A DNA stretch of 42,838 nucleotides from a virus: IMG/VR virus record IMGVR_UViG_3300043444_000155, positions 1 to 42,838 of that record; one strand, 5' to 3'. Shown piece after piece: positions 23,606 to 30,749 of this stretch. Every line of letters begins with the position of its first letter. Positions within the stretch are counted from its first letter, which is position 1. The position numbers were made by a program, and so were the translations under genes. Under the pieces are notes generated by a model that was given only the letters and a program-made list of their open reading frames with translations, was not told where the DNA came from and ran no database searches.

Positions 23606-24082
23606 ATGCAATACATCATCGGCGTCGATCCAGGCGCATCAGGAGCGATCGCCATCCTCGAGGACAACGGCAAGCTGGTGCACGTCTTTGACATGCCCAG
23701 CGTGGAGATCATCACAGGGGGCAAGGCCAAGCGCCGCGTAAGCCCTGAAATGCTGGCCGCTGAGCTGCGCCTCTACGCGGACCAGGGAGCGGTGGCCTAC
23801 GTCGAGCAGGTGGGCGCCATGCCTGGCCAAGGGGTGAGCTCGATGTTCGCCTTTGGCCAAGCGTTTGGCATCGTCTTGGGCGTCATGGCTGGCTTGGCCA
23901 TTCCCACCCAGACGGTGACGCCTGGCAAGTGGAAGAAGGACCTAAAGCTTAACGGTGGCAAGGACGCTTCACGGGCCAAAGCTGCCCAAGTATGGCCAGC
24001 GCAGGCAGGTGAGTTCAAGCGCGTGAAGGACGACGGCAAGGCCGAGGCTGGGCTGATTGCTTTGTGGGGTGTCGGCGTATGA
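23606..24082 (+). CDS. RuvC-like Holliday junction resolvase
   Basis: A 158-residue RNase H-fold protein. Residues D8 (IIGVDPGASGA), E67 (AYVEQVG) and the KDDGKAEAGLIAL motif (D142/D143, E147) give the expected acidic centre of a RuvC-type resolvase, which cuts four-way junctions. It begins exactly one base after the previous stop and overlaps the methyltransferase-like gene as ATGA. It completes a recombination module with Sak4, SSB and exonuclease. Confidence 0.85.
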   Translation: MQYIIGVDPGASGAIAILEDNGKLVHVFDMPSVEIITGGKAKRRVSPEMLAAELRLYADQGAVAYVEQVGAMPGQGVSSMFAFGQAFGIVLGVMAGLAIPTQTVTPGKWKKDLKLNGGKDASRAKAAQVWPAQAGEFKRVKDDGKAEAGLIALWGVGV

Positions 24083-24666
24083 AAGTGCTTGTTGCCTGCG
24101 AATACTCAGGACGAGTGCGGGATGCGTTCATTGCTCAAGGCCATGAGGCTATGAGCTGTGACTTGCTTCCCACTGACGCGCCTGGTCCTCACTATCAGGG
24201 CGACGTGTTTGACGTTGTCGATTACCCGTGGGATTTGATGATCGCTCACCCGCCCTGCACCGATCTCGCGGTGTCGGGCGCCGCCTGGTTTGCCAACAAA
24301 CGCCTTGTGGGCGCGCAACAAGCCAGTGCCTCGTTCTTCATGAAGCTGGGGAGGGTCAACATCCCTCGCATCGCGATCGAGAACCCTGTGTGCGTGATGT
24401 CGTCGCTATGGCGCAAACCTGACCAAGTCATCCAGCCGTGGATGTTTGGCCACATGGAGCAAAAGGCCACCTGCCTTTGGCTGAAGGGGTTGCCTGCACT
24501 TACCCCCACCAACAACGTCAAGGAGGAAATGATGCAGTTGCCAAAGAATCAGCGTGAGCGCCTGCACTATCTCCCGCCCTCGGCCGACAGGTGGAAGTTG
24601 CGCAGTGAAACCTATCTGGGCATCGCGGAAGCCATGGCCGCCCAGTGGGGTTCGCTTGTGCCATAA
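24079..24666 (+). CDS. DNA cytosine methyltransferase-like protein
   Basis: A 195-residue protein. VACEYSGRVRDAF (residues 5-17) is an AdoMet-binding start, D28 follows, and AHPPCT (residues 56-61) sits where cytosine-C5 enzymes have PCQ. IAIENPV corresponds to the ENV-like motif. Length is short for a full C5 methyltransferase, lacking a normal target recognition domain. Start ATG 24079 overlaps the resolvase stop. It could protect phage DNA or act on nucleotides. Confidence 0.75.
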   Translation: MKVLVACEYSGRVRDAFIAQGHEAMSCDLLPTDAPGPHYQGDVFDVVDYPWDLMIAHPPCTDLAVSGAAWFANKRLVGAQQASASFFMKLGRVNIPRIAIENPVCVMSSLWRKPDQVIQPWMFGHMEQKATCLWLKGLPALTPTNNVKEEMMQLPKNQRERLHYLPPSADRWKLRSETYLGIAEAMAAQWGSLVP

Positions 24667-24707
24667 ATATCTGTTGCGTTTTTCTTGACTAGTTGCCATA
24701 ATTGCAT

Positions 24708-24726
24708 CGCTGCGGTTTTCGCAGCG
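24708..24726 (+). promoter_or_regulatory. Hairpin upstream of integrase
   Basis: A perfect 7-bp stem CGCTGCG/CGCAGCG with loop GTTTT, 17 nt before the integrase ATG and just before the GAGGA ribosome-binding site. It may dampen or time integrase expression. No U tract follows. Confidence 0.35.
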
Positions 24727-24742
24727 TTCAACGAGGACAACG

Positions 24743-25705
24743 ATGGCAACGAATCAAAAACCTGTACTGCGCGGCGACACCTACTGGATCAACGTCCAGA
24801 TCGAGGGCAAGCGCCTGCGCAAGAGCCTGAACACGCAAGACGCCAAGCTGGCCGCTGAAGCGTTCACGCGTGAGCTGGCCGAGTTCTACCGCACGCGCAA
24901 GTTCAAGGAGATGCCCAAGAAGACCGTCAACGACGCGTTCGACAAGTGGCTGGACGAGCGCAGCGCCAAGCGCTCTATCGAGGACGACGAGCGCAAGGTC
25001 AAATTCCTCCGCGCCAAGATCGGCAGCACCCAGCTGTCGGAGCTCACCGTTTCCATGATCGAGGACGCCATGCCCCAGGGCGTGAGCCCGTCCACGCGTA
25101 ACCGCTACCGCGCCCTGATCCGCGCCATCCTGCGCCGGGCCATGCGCAAGTGGCAGTGGCTCAACAGCGTGCCCGCGATCGAGGAAGAGGACGAGCCCGA
25201 GGGATACACCGAGCACCTGACCAAGGACCAGGCCGAGCGCCTGATCGCGGAGCTGCCTGAGCGCTACCGCAAGCCCGTGCGCTTTGCCCTGCTGACCGGC
25301 CTTCGCCGCGCCAACGTGTTTGGCCTGACCTGGGACAAGGTCAACCTCGAGAGCGGCACGGTGGTGGTCGAGGCCAACACCGCCAAAGGCAAGCGCCGTT
25401 TCCTGGTCCCGCTGAACGCGAGCGCCAAGGCTTTGCTGGAGTCGGTGGAGGGGCGCGAGGGCCGCGTCTGGGGCGACGTGACCCACGTCTGGCAAAACGT
25501 CTGGGAGGACGCCTGCAAGCGGGCCGGCGTGAAGATCAAGTTCCACGGCCTGCGCCACACCTGGGCGACGTGGCATGCGGAAGCAGGCACGCCGCTTGAC
25601 GTGCTTCAGAAGCTGGGCGCGTGGGCGACGCACTCGATGGTGCTTCGCTACGCTCACCGGCCGGCCGACTACCTCGCGCAGGCTGCTGAGGCGGTTGCCT
25701 TGTGA
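24743..25705 (+). CDS. int: Tyrosine integrase
   Basis: A 320-residue tyrosine recombinase. After an N-terminal arm-binding domain (YWINVQIEGKRLRKSLN) and a core-binding domain, the catalytic residues are R188 (LTGLRRANVFGLTW), a Lys in AKGKRRFLV, H268 and R271 (HGLRHTW), W294 in the His/Trp position (LGAWATHS) and the nucleophile Y303 (LRYAH). The last codons run into an inverted repeat, and the attachment site lies 60 bp downstream, the standard int-attP arrangement. GAGGA precedes the start. Confidence 0.95.
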   Translation: MATNQKPVLRGDTYWINVQIEGKRLRKSLNTQDAKLAAEAFTRELAEFYRTRKFKEMPKKTVNDAFDKWLDERSAKRSIEDDERKVKFLRAKIGSTQLSELTVSMIEDAMPQGVSPSTRNRYRALIRAILRRAMRKWQWLNSVPAIEEEDEPEGYTEHLTKDQAERLIAELPERYRKPVRFALLTGLRRANVFGLTWDKVNLESGTVVVEANTAKGKRRFLVPLNASAKALLESVEGREGRVWGDVTHVWQNVWEDACKRAGVKIKFHGLRHTWATWHAEAGTPLDVLQKLGAWATHSMVLRYAHRPADYLAQAAEAVAL

Positions 25706-25726
25706 CAGTGGCACATTTCTGTCACA
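25701..25726. promoter_or_regulatory. Inverted repeat spanning the integrase stop, possible arm-type site
   Basis: TGTGACAG (25701-25708) and CTGTCACA (25719-25726) are perfect inverted copies around TGGCACATTT. The TGGCACAWTT motif recurs at 25894 and, in variant forms, at 26956 and 26967. Candidate integrase arm-type site and/or a transcript-end hairpin. Confidence 0.4.
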
Positions 25727-25764
25727 CCTGTATTCCGCTGTCATAGGCACTCATCGTAAGTGCC

Positions 25765-25821
25765 TGGTGCGAAAGGGGGGACTCGAACCCCCACGGGGGT
25801 AACCCGCCGGAACCTAAATCG
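25765..25821 (-). other. attP: Attachment site 1: 3' half of tRNA-Leu(UAG)
   Basis: The minus strand carries the 3' part of a tRNA-Leu from the anticodon loop (GATTTAGGTTCCGG, anticodon UAG), through a variable-arm hairpin (CGGG/CCCG) and a T stem-loop (GGTTCGAGTCC), to the encoded CCA. No 5' half is present, so this is an attachment site that would restore a host tRNA gene on integration. It lies 60 bp after the integrase gene. Confidence 0.85.
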
Positions 25822-25867
25822 AAAAAAGGAGGTAGCGAGTAGTTAAAAATCAATCACTTAAAACCGA

Positions 25868-25890
25868 CGGGGGCCCGGTATTGGCCCCCG
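25868..25890. terminator. GC-rich hairpin between attachment site 1 and the cassette
   Basis: CGGGGGCC (25868-25875) pairs with GGCCCCCG (25883-25890) around a 7-nt loop. No U tract on either strand, so its strength as a terminator is doubtful; it may structure the attachment region. Confidence 0.35.
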
Positions 25891-25940
25891 AATTGGCACA
25901 ATTATGTCACAGCAACACAGTAACAAAGAAGGACAGTTTT

Positions 25941-26522
25941 ATGAGCAACACACAACCCGAAGCCCTCCGGCTGATCCAGCACATGGACGACGAATGGCCC
26001 GAGGACTGGGACGGCCTGGCAATCCGCGCCGAACTGCGCCGCCTGCATACAGAAAATGAGTTCTTGAGGGGGCAGTCATTGGTCAAAGCCGGGCCGCCAT
26101 ACAAATTCCAGAGATTCGTTGCAGGGCAAAAGCGTGCCCAAGATGTTGTCATCGAGAAAGAGGAACAACTGCAACGCGCCGTCCTCAAGGCAGCAAGGAT
26201 TTGTCCTCCTGCGGAATTGACAGTGCTTGTCTACACCAGTCAACAGCCAGCCGAGCCTTACGATGAATTGACGCAGGCGCTAATCGAGCGCGATGAATAC
26301 CACGCCATTGCTGACGAACTTGCCGAAAAGATTGTGGAAATCACGGGCGCAGACATTGGCGAACACAGCAGCGCAAATAACCCGTGGCTGAAGGCGTTGG
26401 AGGTTGCGGACGATTGGCTCATGCGCCACAAAACGTTTGAGCCCGACTACTACGTCTACAACATTGACGGCGTGTATCGCTTGGCCGATCCGCAGCCAAC
26501 CATCCGCTGGGGGAATAAATGA
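25941..26522 (+). CDS. Cassette gene 1, hypothetical protein
   Basis: A 193-residue acidic protein, MSNTQPEALRLIQHMDDEWP. N-terminal helices (RAELRRLHTENEFLRG) and FVAGQKRAQDVVIEKEEQLQRAVLKAA suggest a coiled coil; the C-terminus is DPQPTIRWGNK. Start ATG 25941 follows AAGAAGGACAG. Not recognised. It lies between two attachment sites with cassette gene 2, outside the main recombination operon. Confidence 0.6.
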   Translation: MSNTQPEALRLIQHMDDEWPEDWDGLAIRAELRRLHTENEFLRGQSLVKAGPPYKFQRFVAGQKRAQDVVIEKEEQLQRAVLKAARICPPAELTVLVYTSQQPAEPYDELTQALIERDEYHAIADELAEKIVEITGADIGEHSSANNPWLKALEVADDWLMRHKTFEPDYYVYNIDGVYRLADPQPTIRWGNK

Positions 26523-26764
26523 AGCTAACCAAAACCCGCATCGGAAATTATCTGCGCCGCCACATGCTAGGCGACCAGCCGACATTTAGGAAAGGGTTCA
26601 AAGAAGGCGTTGCGTTTGCACAAAACAGCCAGCCCTTAACTGAAGATCAAATATTTGATTTGGAGAACAACTTGCCTGACGACGCAGTATCAGACAGGCG
26701 TTGGACAATCGAATTGGCGCGTGCCGTCGAAAGAGCGCACGGCATCGGCGCCGGATCTTTGTGA
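26519..26764 (+). CDS. Cassette gene 2, hypothetical protein
   Basis: An 81-residue protein, MKLTKTRIGNYLRRHMLG, with an acidic middle (TEDQIFDLENNLPDD) and WTIELARAVERAHGIG. Starts in an ATGA overlap with cassette gene 1, so both are co-translated. Helical; function not recognised. Confidence 0.55.
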   Translation: MKLTKTRIGNYLRRHMLGDQPTFRKGFKEGVAFAQNSQPLTEDQIFDLENNLPDDAVSDRRWTIELARAVERAHGIGAGSL

Positions 26765-26772
26765 CACAAAAA

Positions 26773-26804
26773 TGGCACACCCATCGGAGTTTCCGGGTGT
26801 GCCA
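26773..26804 (+). terminator. Hairpin ending the plus-strand unit
   Basis: TGGCACACCC (26773-26782) and GGGTGTGCCA (26795-26804) form a perfect 10-bp stem just downstream of cassette gene 2, with a further GGA/TCC pairing inside. No U tract, so it may be inefficient. Confidence 0.45.
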
Positions 26805-26818
26805 CAGTGGCAAGCTAT

Positions 26819-26875
26819 TGGTGCGAAAGGCGGGAGTCGAACCCGCACGGATTTTGTCCGCCGGAACCTAAATCG
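26819..26875 (-). other. Attachment site 2: second tRNA-Leu(UAG) 3' half
   Basis: Exactly the same 57-nt extent as site 1 but different sequence (9 of 57 bases differ). Variable arm CGGA/TCCG and T stem GCGGG/CCCGC still pair, so this was copied from another functional tRNA-Leu gene rather than mutated from site 1. No 5' tRNA half. The core (GATTTAGGTTCCGG and the CCA end) is identical to site 1. Confidence 0.85.
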
Positions 26876-26893
26876 CTTCGCGCCAGTTTTCCC

Positions 26894-26920
26894 AAAAAAA
26901 GGCCCTGAGCAATCAGGGCC
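26894..26920 (-). terminator. Rho-independent terminator of the lytic operon
   Basis: On the minus strand GGCCCTGA/TCAGGGCC form a perfect 8-bp stem with loop TTGC, followed by seven U (from A at 26894-26900). It lies 58 nt past the Rz stop, at the end of the long minus-strand unit and facing the plus-strand unit. Confidence 0.85.
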
Positions 26921-26977
26921 TTAAGTCTCAATGGCATCTACAAACAGCTCTCGCTGTGGCACGATTGTGGCACAAAT

Positions 26978-27448
26978 TCAGGGGTTCAGGCAGACGTTCC
27001 GAGCGTACCCCTGCAAGCCTACGACGATCGCTGCCAGGCGGTCAGCTTCTCCCGCCATTGCAACAAGAGTTGTCGCACAGCTTCCGAGTAGCTCCCGCTC
27101 GACGCCGGCTCGACCATCAGCTCTGAGGGTGGCGGCGGGATTTTTGGGACCTGGGGCGGCGATAGCGTAGAGCTCGTTGCGCAGCCCATCAAGCTCAGCG
27201 CGAGCGCGAGTGGCAGCACCAGCCGCCTGCCGTTTCTGAAGTACATATTGATCCTCCGCTTTCTGTCTTGCCGCGAGCAAGTCATGCTCCCGGCGCCTGG
27301 CCAGCTCCTCGGCCTTTTGCAGGCTCTGGGCGTAGGCCTGCTTCATCTGGGCCACCTTGGTGTCGTAGCGCCATTCCTGGACCTGCCACGCGCCCCAGAA
27401 CGCCATCACAGCGGAGACGAGCGCGGCGGCGACGTGTGTGTAGACCAT
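26978..27448 (-). CDS. Rz-type inner-membrane spanin subunit
   Basis: A 156-residue protein. An N-terminal membrane anchor (AAALVSAVMAFWGAW) is followed by a long periplasmic coiled coil (KQAYAQSLQKAEELARRREH) and an Ala-rich C-terminus ending in NVCLNP. This is the usual i-spanin layout. The o-spanin Rz1 is embedded in another frame inside it. Fuses the inner and outer membranes at the last lysis step. Starts one nt after the endolysin stop. Confidence 0.85.
   Translation of the reverse strand: MVYTHVAAALVSAVMAFWGAWQVQEWRYDTKVAQMKQAYAQSLQKAEELARRREHDLLAARQKAEDQYVLQKRQAAGAATRARAELDGLRNELYAIAAPGPKNPAATLRADGRAGVERELLGSCATTLVAMAGEADRLAAIVVGLQGYARNVCLNP
27019..27246 (-). CDS. Rz1-type outer-membrane lipoprotein, embedded in Rz
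   Basis: A 75-residue protein, MYFRNGRRLVLPLALALS, with signal and lipobox LSLMGC, then a Pro-rich PPQVPKIPPPPSE and a short helical C-terminus. ATG 27246 is chosen because it gives a correctly placed signal peptide. Lies wholly within the Rz gene in a different frame, the classical Rz1 arrangement. Confidence 0.9.
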   Translation of the reverse strand: MYFRNGRRLVLPLALALSLMGCATSSTLSPPQVPKIPPPPSELMVEPASSGSYSEAVRQLLLQWREKLTAWQRSS

Positions 27449-27449
27449 A

Positions 27450-27905
27450 TCAACCCCCTTGGCACTGCTGAAATTCGGCCTGGCGCCGTTTGGTGAGGCC
27501 GGCCAGGGGCTTTCCCTTGAACTTGTCCCAGCGCAGGATCTCCTTGCACGCGCCCTCGTAATCCTCGGTGTTCAGCTTGCGTACCAAGGTCGAGCCGCAG
27601 AACGCGGCGGGGCCGATGTTGTAGGTGAGGGACGTGTAGGCGTCGTATTCCCACTGGTGCAGCGGGACCCTGACGCAGCGCTTAATCGCGCCCTCGTATT
27701 GCTGGATGTCTTGCAGTGCTCGTTGCAGAGCTTTGGGCGGGGTGATGCTGTCGCCCATCTTCACGTTCTCGGTGGTCCCAAAGCCGATTGTCGGCTTGTC
27801 GCCAGGCACTGGGATGATGGCCTTGCTGGTGTAGTCCTCATGCAGGGCAATGCCCACCAGCGCGACCGCGCTCAGGGTGAGGCCAGCCAGCTGCGTGCGG
27901 TTCAT
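27450..27905 (-). CDS. SAR endolysin, GH24 lysozyme
   Basis: A 151-residue protein. The N-terminal hydrophobic stretch (LAGLTLSAVALVGIAL) looks like a signal-anchor-release segment; E23 (HEDY), D36 and T44/T45 (GDKPTIGFGTT) give the GH24 catalytic layout. CVRVPLHQWEYDAYTSL and YNIGPAAFCGSTL are typical. It overlaps the holin stop by one nt. The membrane anchor implies release and activation on collapse of the membrane potential. Confidence 0.9.
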   Translation of the reverse strand: MNRTQLAGLTLSAVALVGIALHEDYTSKAIIPVPGDKPTIGFGTTENVKMGDSITPPKALQRALQDIQQYEGAIKRCVRVPLHQWEYDAYTSLTYNIGPAAFCGSTLVRKLNTEDYEGACKEILRWDKFKGKPLAGLTKRRQAEFQQCQGG

Positions 27906-28150
27906 CAGTCGTCCCGCATGCGCCGCTCATGCTCGAGCTGTTGGCGCTGGTCTTCCTTGTGCCGGTAGTACCAGTTGATGGCAAAGCCGCCAACACCAAG
28001 AAGCAGACCAAAGATCACCCCGAACTCCGACGAGAGCATCCATCCCAAAACGCTTGCGCTTGCCCCCGTGTAGGTGGCTTTACTGCCAAAGGCGGCCAGT
28101 GTTGCGTCGACTGTGGCTTGTGTTTCCTGCTGCACGGGGCGCTCCTTCAT
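27905..28150 (-). CDS. Holin, probably pinholin-like
   Basis: An 81-residue protein. Residues about 27-42 (YTGASASVLGWMLSS) and 44-63 (FGVIFGLLLGVGGFAINWYY) are two hydrophobic segments, the first weaker, followed by a charged tail (RHKEDQRQQLEHERRMRDD). This is the layout of P21-type pinholins, matching the SAR endolysin next to it. Directly abuts the preceding gene's stop. Confidence 0.8.
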   Translation of the reverse strand: MKERPVQQETQATVDATLAAFGSKATYTGASASVLGWMLSSEFGVIFGLLLGVGGFAINWYYRHKEDQRQQLEHERRMRDD

Positions 28151-28321
28151 TTAAGTCTCTTGCGCCGTAGCAGGCTCTTCTTCCTGATGCGGCAGTTGCT
28201 CTTTAGCCTGAGCGCGGATCTTGGCCGCAATGGGCCAGGTGTTGGTGCTAGTGGGCAGTTGCCCGATCGCATCAAGTACCGCGTTGACTTCGTTCAGCTC
28301 GAGTTGAATTGAAATTTCCAT
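28151..28321 (-). CDS. Small hypothetical protein before the lysis genes
   Basis: A 56-residue protein, MEISIQLELNEVNAVLDAIG, ending HQEEEPATAQET. I take ATG 28321 as the start because the upstream reading is in composition a shadow of the opposite strand. It contains a beta-rich first half and acidic tail; similar small proteins precede holins in related phages. Function unknown. Confidence 0.6.
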   Translation of the reverse strand: MEISIQLELNEVNAVLDAIGQLPTSTNTWPIAAKIRAQAKEQLPHQEEEPATAQET

Positions 28322-28382
28322 TTGATTCTTTCGTGGGAGTCGTGGGTTGATGTGGTTGTTTTTATGTGTGGCGATTATCGCA

Positions 28383-28829
28383 TCAGGCAGTCGGTGCTTC
28401 TGGCCACTGAATGTCCCAAGGAAACCCCGTCTGCGAGCTGATGTCACGCAGTGCCTGGCGGTAGGTTGCCCAGGCTGCTTTGTCGCCTGGAGCGTCCGCG
28501 ACCTGTGTCCAGTCGCAGTCAGCCAGGCGCGTGTTACGCGTAGACCTGACCGACGCGGCTTGGGTGGTGTCAAGCGCGGCCTTGGCCTGGTCATCGATGT
28601 CGCTCGCGCTGTACTTGGTAAACCACTTGCCATCGATCTGCTCGACGCCATCGCGGAAGGCCACCTGGTAGCGCGTGGGCTGGGCCTGTGGGCCTTCGAA
28701 CACGATGTCAGCGCCCATGTCGTTGATGAGCTGCTCGCTCAATTGCGCGGGGAATGACGTGTTGGGATGCAGAGCGCGGAACTCGCCCTCGTACATGACC
28801 GCGCCTGTTGCTCTGATTCTTACTTGCAT
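28383..28829 (-). CDS. Phage tail assembly chaperone-like protein
   Basis: A 148-residue protein. The N-terminal half has a beta-rich FEGPQAQPTRYQVAFRDG. The C-terminal half (RLADCDWTQVADAPGDKA, WATYRQALRDISSQTGFPW, QWPEAPTA) is a clear tail assembly chaperone signature seen after tail-fibre genes. It probably helps fold or attach the receptor-binding fibre directly upstream (stop at 28839). Confidence 0.8.
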   Translation of the reverse strand: MQVRIRATGAVMYEGEFRALHPNTSFPAQLSEQLINDMGADIVFEGPQAQPTRYQVAFRDGVEQIDGKWFTKYSASDIDDQAKAALDTTQAASVRSTRNTRLADCDWTQVADAPGDKAAWATYRQALRDISSQTGFPWDIQWPEAPTA

Positions 28830-28838
28830 GATGTTCCT

Positions 28839-30749
28839 TTATGCGATTGCCAAGAAGATGTAAGTGCCGCCGTTGGCGTTGATGCCTGCGGCTGTGCTGA
28901 CGATTTGGAACCCACCAGTTGTGGTGTAGACGCTGTTGGCGTTGACTTCAGCCGCCGAACTGTTGAGCAAGAGTGATGGGTCATTACCAGATACCATGCC
29001 TCGAACCGTATCCCAAACGTACCAGTCACCAGTTGAATCGATGCGCTTTACCATGACCCATCTTGCACCGCCAGTAAATCCGCAAGAGATGGTCTGCGTT
29101 GCGCCTGTGCCTGTGTATGAGCCTACTTTGGAAACACCTGCACAAGTGGCGAATAAGTAGGCGACATAGGTAGAACCACTTGCGTTAACTTGAGCATTTG
29201 CCGCTCTAACAGTAAATGCTGTTGAAGTTGGGGCTGTGGAATTCCACATATTGTCAGCCTGAAACGCATTAGTTAGGTCTAAAAAGCCAACATACGAGGC
29301 TGTCAAAGGTGCGGCATAAACAGCCCAACTTGCTGTTGCTGATGCTCTACGCTTAACAATTATCAACTCAGGCGCAACACCAAGATTATGCGTTTCCGTG
29401 TGAGTAACTCCCGTCCCTGTATAGCAAACCTCATCAAAGAAGCTGGGGGCTCGTCTGAAGAACCAATTGATGTATGTGTATCCGCTTCCGTTTACATCAA
29501 AATTTCCATCAGCACCAAGTGTTACTCCATCTTGCCCATAAGCCATAACAGCGTCTGTGTACGATGTTTCTGCACTTGTCTGGTTAGTCGCTATCCGCAA
29601 GTTTGGCCCACGCAATCTGTCCCACATACTGCGAGTCCAGCTTGTTGAACGCATTGTGTCAAGCAACATATCTGGAGGGAATCCAACACCAGTTACATTT
29701 GCAGTTGCTCCTGTTCCTGTCCGTGAAATTGCGTTGTACACCTTAGTCGCATCCGTAGGCACTTTCATCGGGCCTCTACGAATGGCTACATAAACATAAG
29801 TTGCACCACCAAGAACACCACCAACATTAAAGCCAGTACTTGATGCTCGGCATTCGTCACCATCTGATTCTGCAGCGGTTGAATTAGGAACTAACTTTCT
29901 TGAATAGCTACCAGTTTGAGGAGTTGCAACCAATCCACGCATGTTGTCAAACAACATCCAACCTTCAGCTCCGCTAGACCTTTTCATCAAAACCCATTGG
30001 GCTTCATATCCAAGATTTACTGTTGCATTGCCAGAGCCATCAGTAGTAAACGACCCACACGAAATCACATTGTCCGTGCCCGTCAGGCCAAAGCCTCCTG
30101 CGTTATGGGCGAATAGGTAGGCAACGTAGGACACGCCATTAGCATTTGTCGCTGAGTTTGTTCCAACAGTGAAAACTGTGTCTGTTGGTGTTGTGCTATT
30201 CCACGCTGAAGGAGTGTTTGAAGCAGCAGCAGTTAAATTCAAAAACAGTGACTGCGAATTTAGTAGAGAACGGTGATAAACAAACCAATCATCCACTGCA
30301 CTTGTTGGGCGAACAATCATGCAACCCGGAACTGAGCCAAGACTGTGAGCAATAGTACGGCCTGCTGTGCCATTCCCCGTATAAGTCACAACATCAAAGA
30401 ACTTTGGTTGCTTGCGGAATGTCCATGAGACGTAGGAAAAGCCGTTTGAGGCTAAACCCGTATAACCGTTTGAATTAAACGTAAATCCAAAACCAGAAGT
30501 TTGGGCGGATGTTGTGTTTGAAGATATCGCGAAGTCTGTTCCTCTAGCAGAATCTACCAGCCAATTGTTTTGAACATTAGCTCGACTTTTCCACCAAACA
30601 AGTCCGCCTTTACCAGCCAAATCAATATCATTAGTGACAGTTGTGGAGGCTCCTGCGCCTGTGTAGAGGTATGTGCTGAACACATCCTCGATGTAGGTGG
30701 CTGGAGCTGCCGCGCCAGCCGCCGCCATGATGATTTCAGACGCGCTCAT
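28839..30749 (-). CDS. Receptor-binding tail fibre with DUF7483-type repeats
   Basis: A 636-residue protein from ATG 30749, which overlaps the previous stop as TAATG. After a short N-terminus (MSASEIIMAAAGAAAP) there are three related modules, each with SFFDEVCYTGTG or FFDVVTYTGNG, a HSLG/HNLGVAPELIIVKR segment, and a closing YVAYLFA or YIFLAIA. I recognise this as the DUF7483 type of carbohydrate-recognition repeat. GC content appears well below the neighbours, pointing to recent exchange. Host range determinant. Confidence 0.75.
   Translation of the reverse strand: MSASEIIMAAAGAAAPATYIEDVFSTYLYTGAGASTTVTNDIDLAGKGGLVWWKSRANVQNNWLVDSARGTDFAISSNTTSAQTSGFGFTFNSNGYTGLASNGFSYVSWTFRKQPKFFDVVTYTGNGTAGRTIAHSLGSVPGCMIVRPTSAVDDWFVYHRSLLNSQSLFLNLTAAASNTPSAWNSTTPTDTVFTVGTNSATNANGVSYVAYLFAHNAGGFGLTGTDNVISCGSFTTDGSGNATVNLGYEAQWVLMKRSSGAEGWMLFDNMRGLVATPQTGSYSRKLVPNSTAAESDGDECRASSTGFNVGGVLGGATYVYVAIRRGPMKVPTDATKVYNAISRTGTGATANVTGVGFPPDMLLDTMRSTSWTRSMWDRLRGPNLRIATNQTSAETSYTDAVMAYGQDGVTLGADGNFDVNGSGYTYINWFFRRAPSFFDEVCYTGTGVTHTETHNLGVAPELIIVKRRASATASWAVYAAPLTASYVGFLDLTNAFQADNMWNSTAPTSTAFTVRAANAQVNASGSTYVAYLFATCAGVSKVGSYTGTGATQTISCGFTGGARWVMVKRIDSTGDWYVWDTVRGMVSGNDPSLLLNSSAAEVNANSVYTTTGGFQIVSTAAGINANGGTYIFLAIA

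Noticed and set aside
24679-24707. Integrase promoter TTGACT with CATAAT
   Set aside because: TTGACT and CATAAT are only about 7 nt apart, far from the 16-18 nt needed, and no other -10 is convincing.
24728-25750. Long minus-strand open frame opposite the integrase
   Set aside because: It mirrors the integrase codons, has no ribosome-binding site or domain, and its composition is typical of antisense shadows in GC-rich DNA.
25765-25821. Functional phage tRNA gene
   Set aside because: Only the 3' half from the anticodon loop to CCA is present, so it cannot give a mature tRNA. The same applies to 26819-26875.
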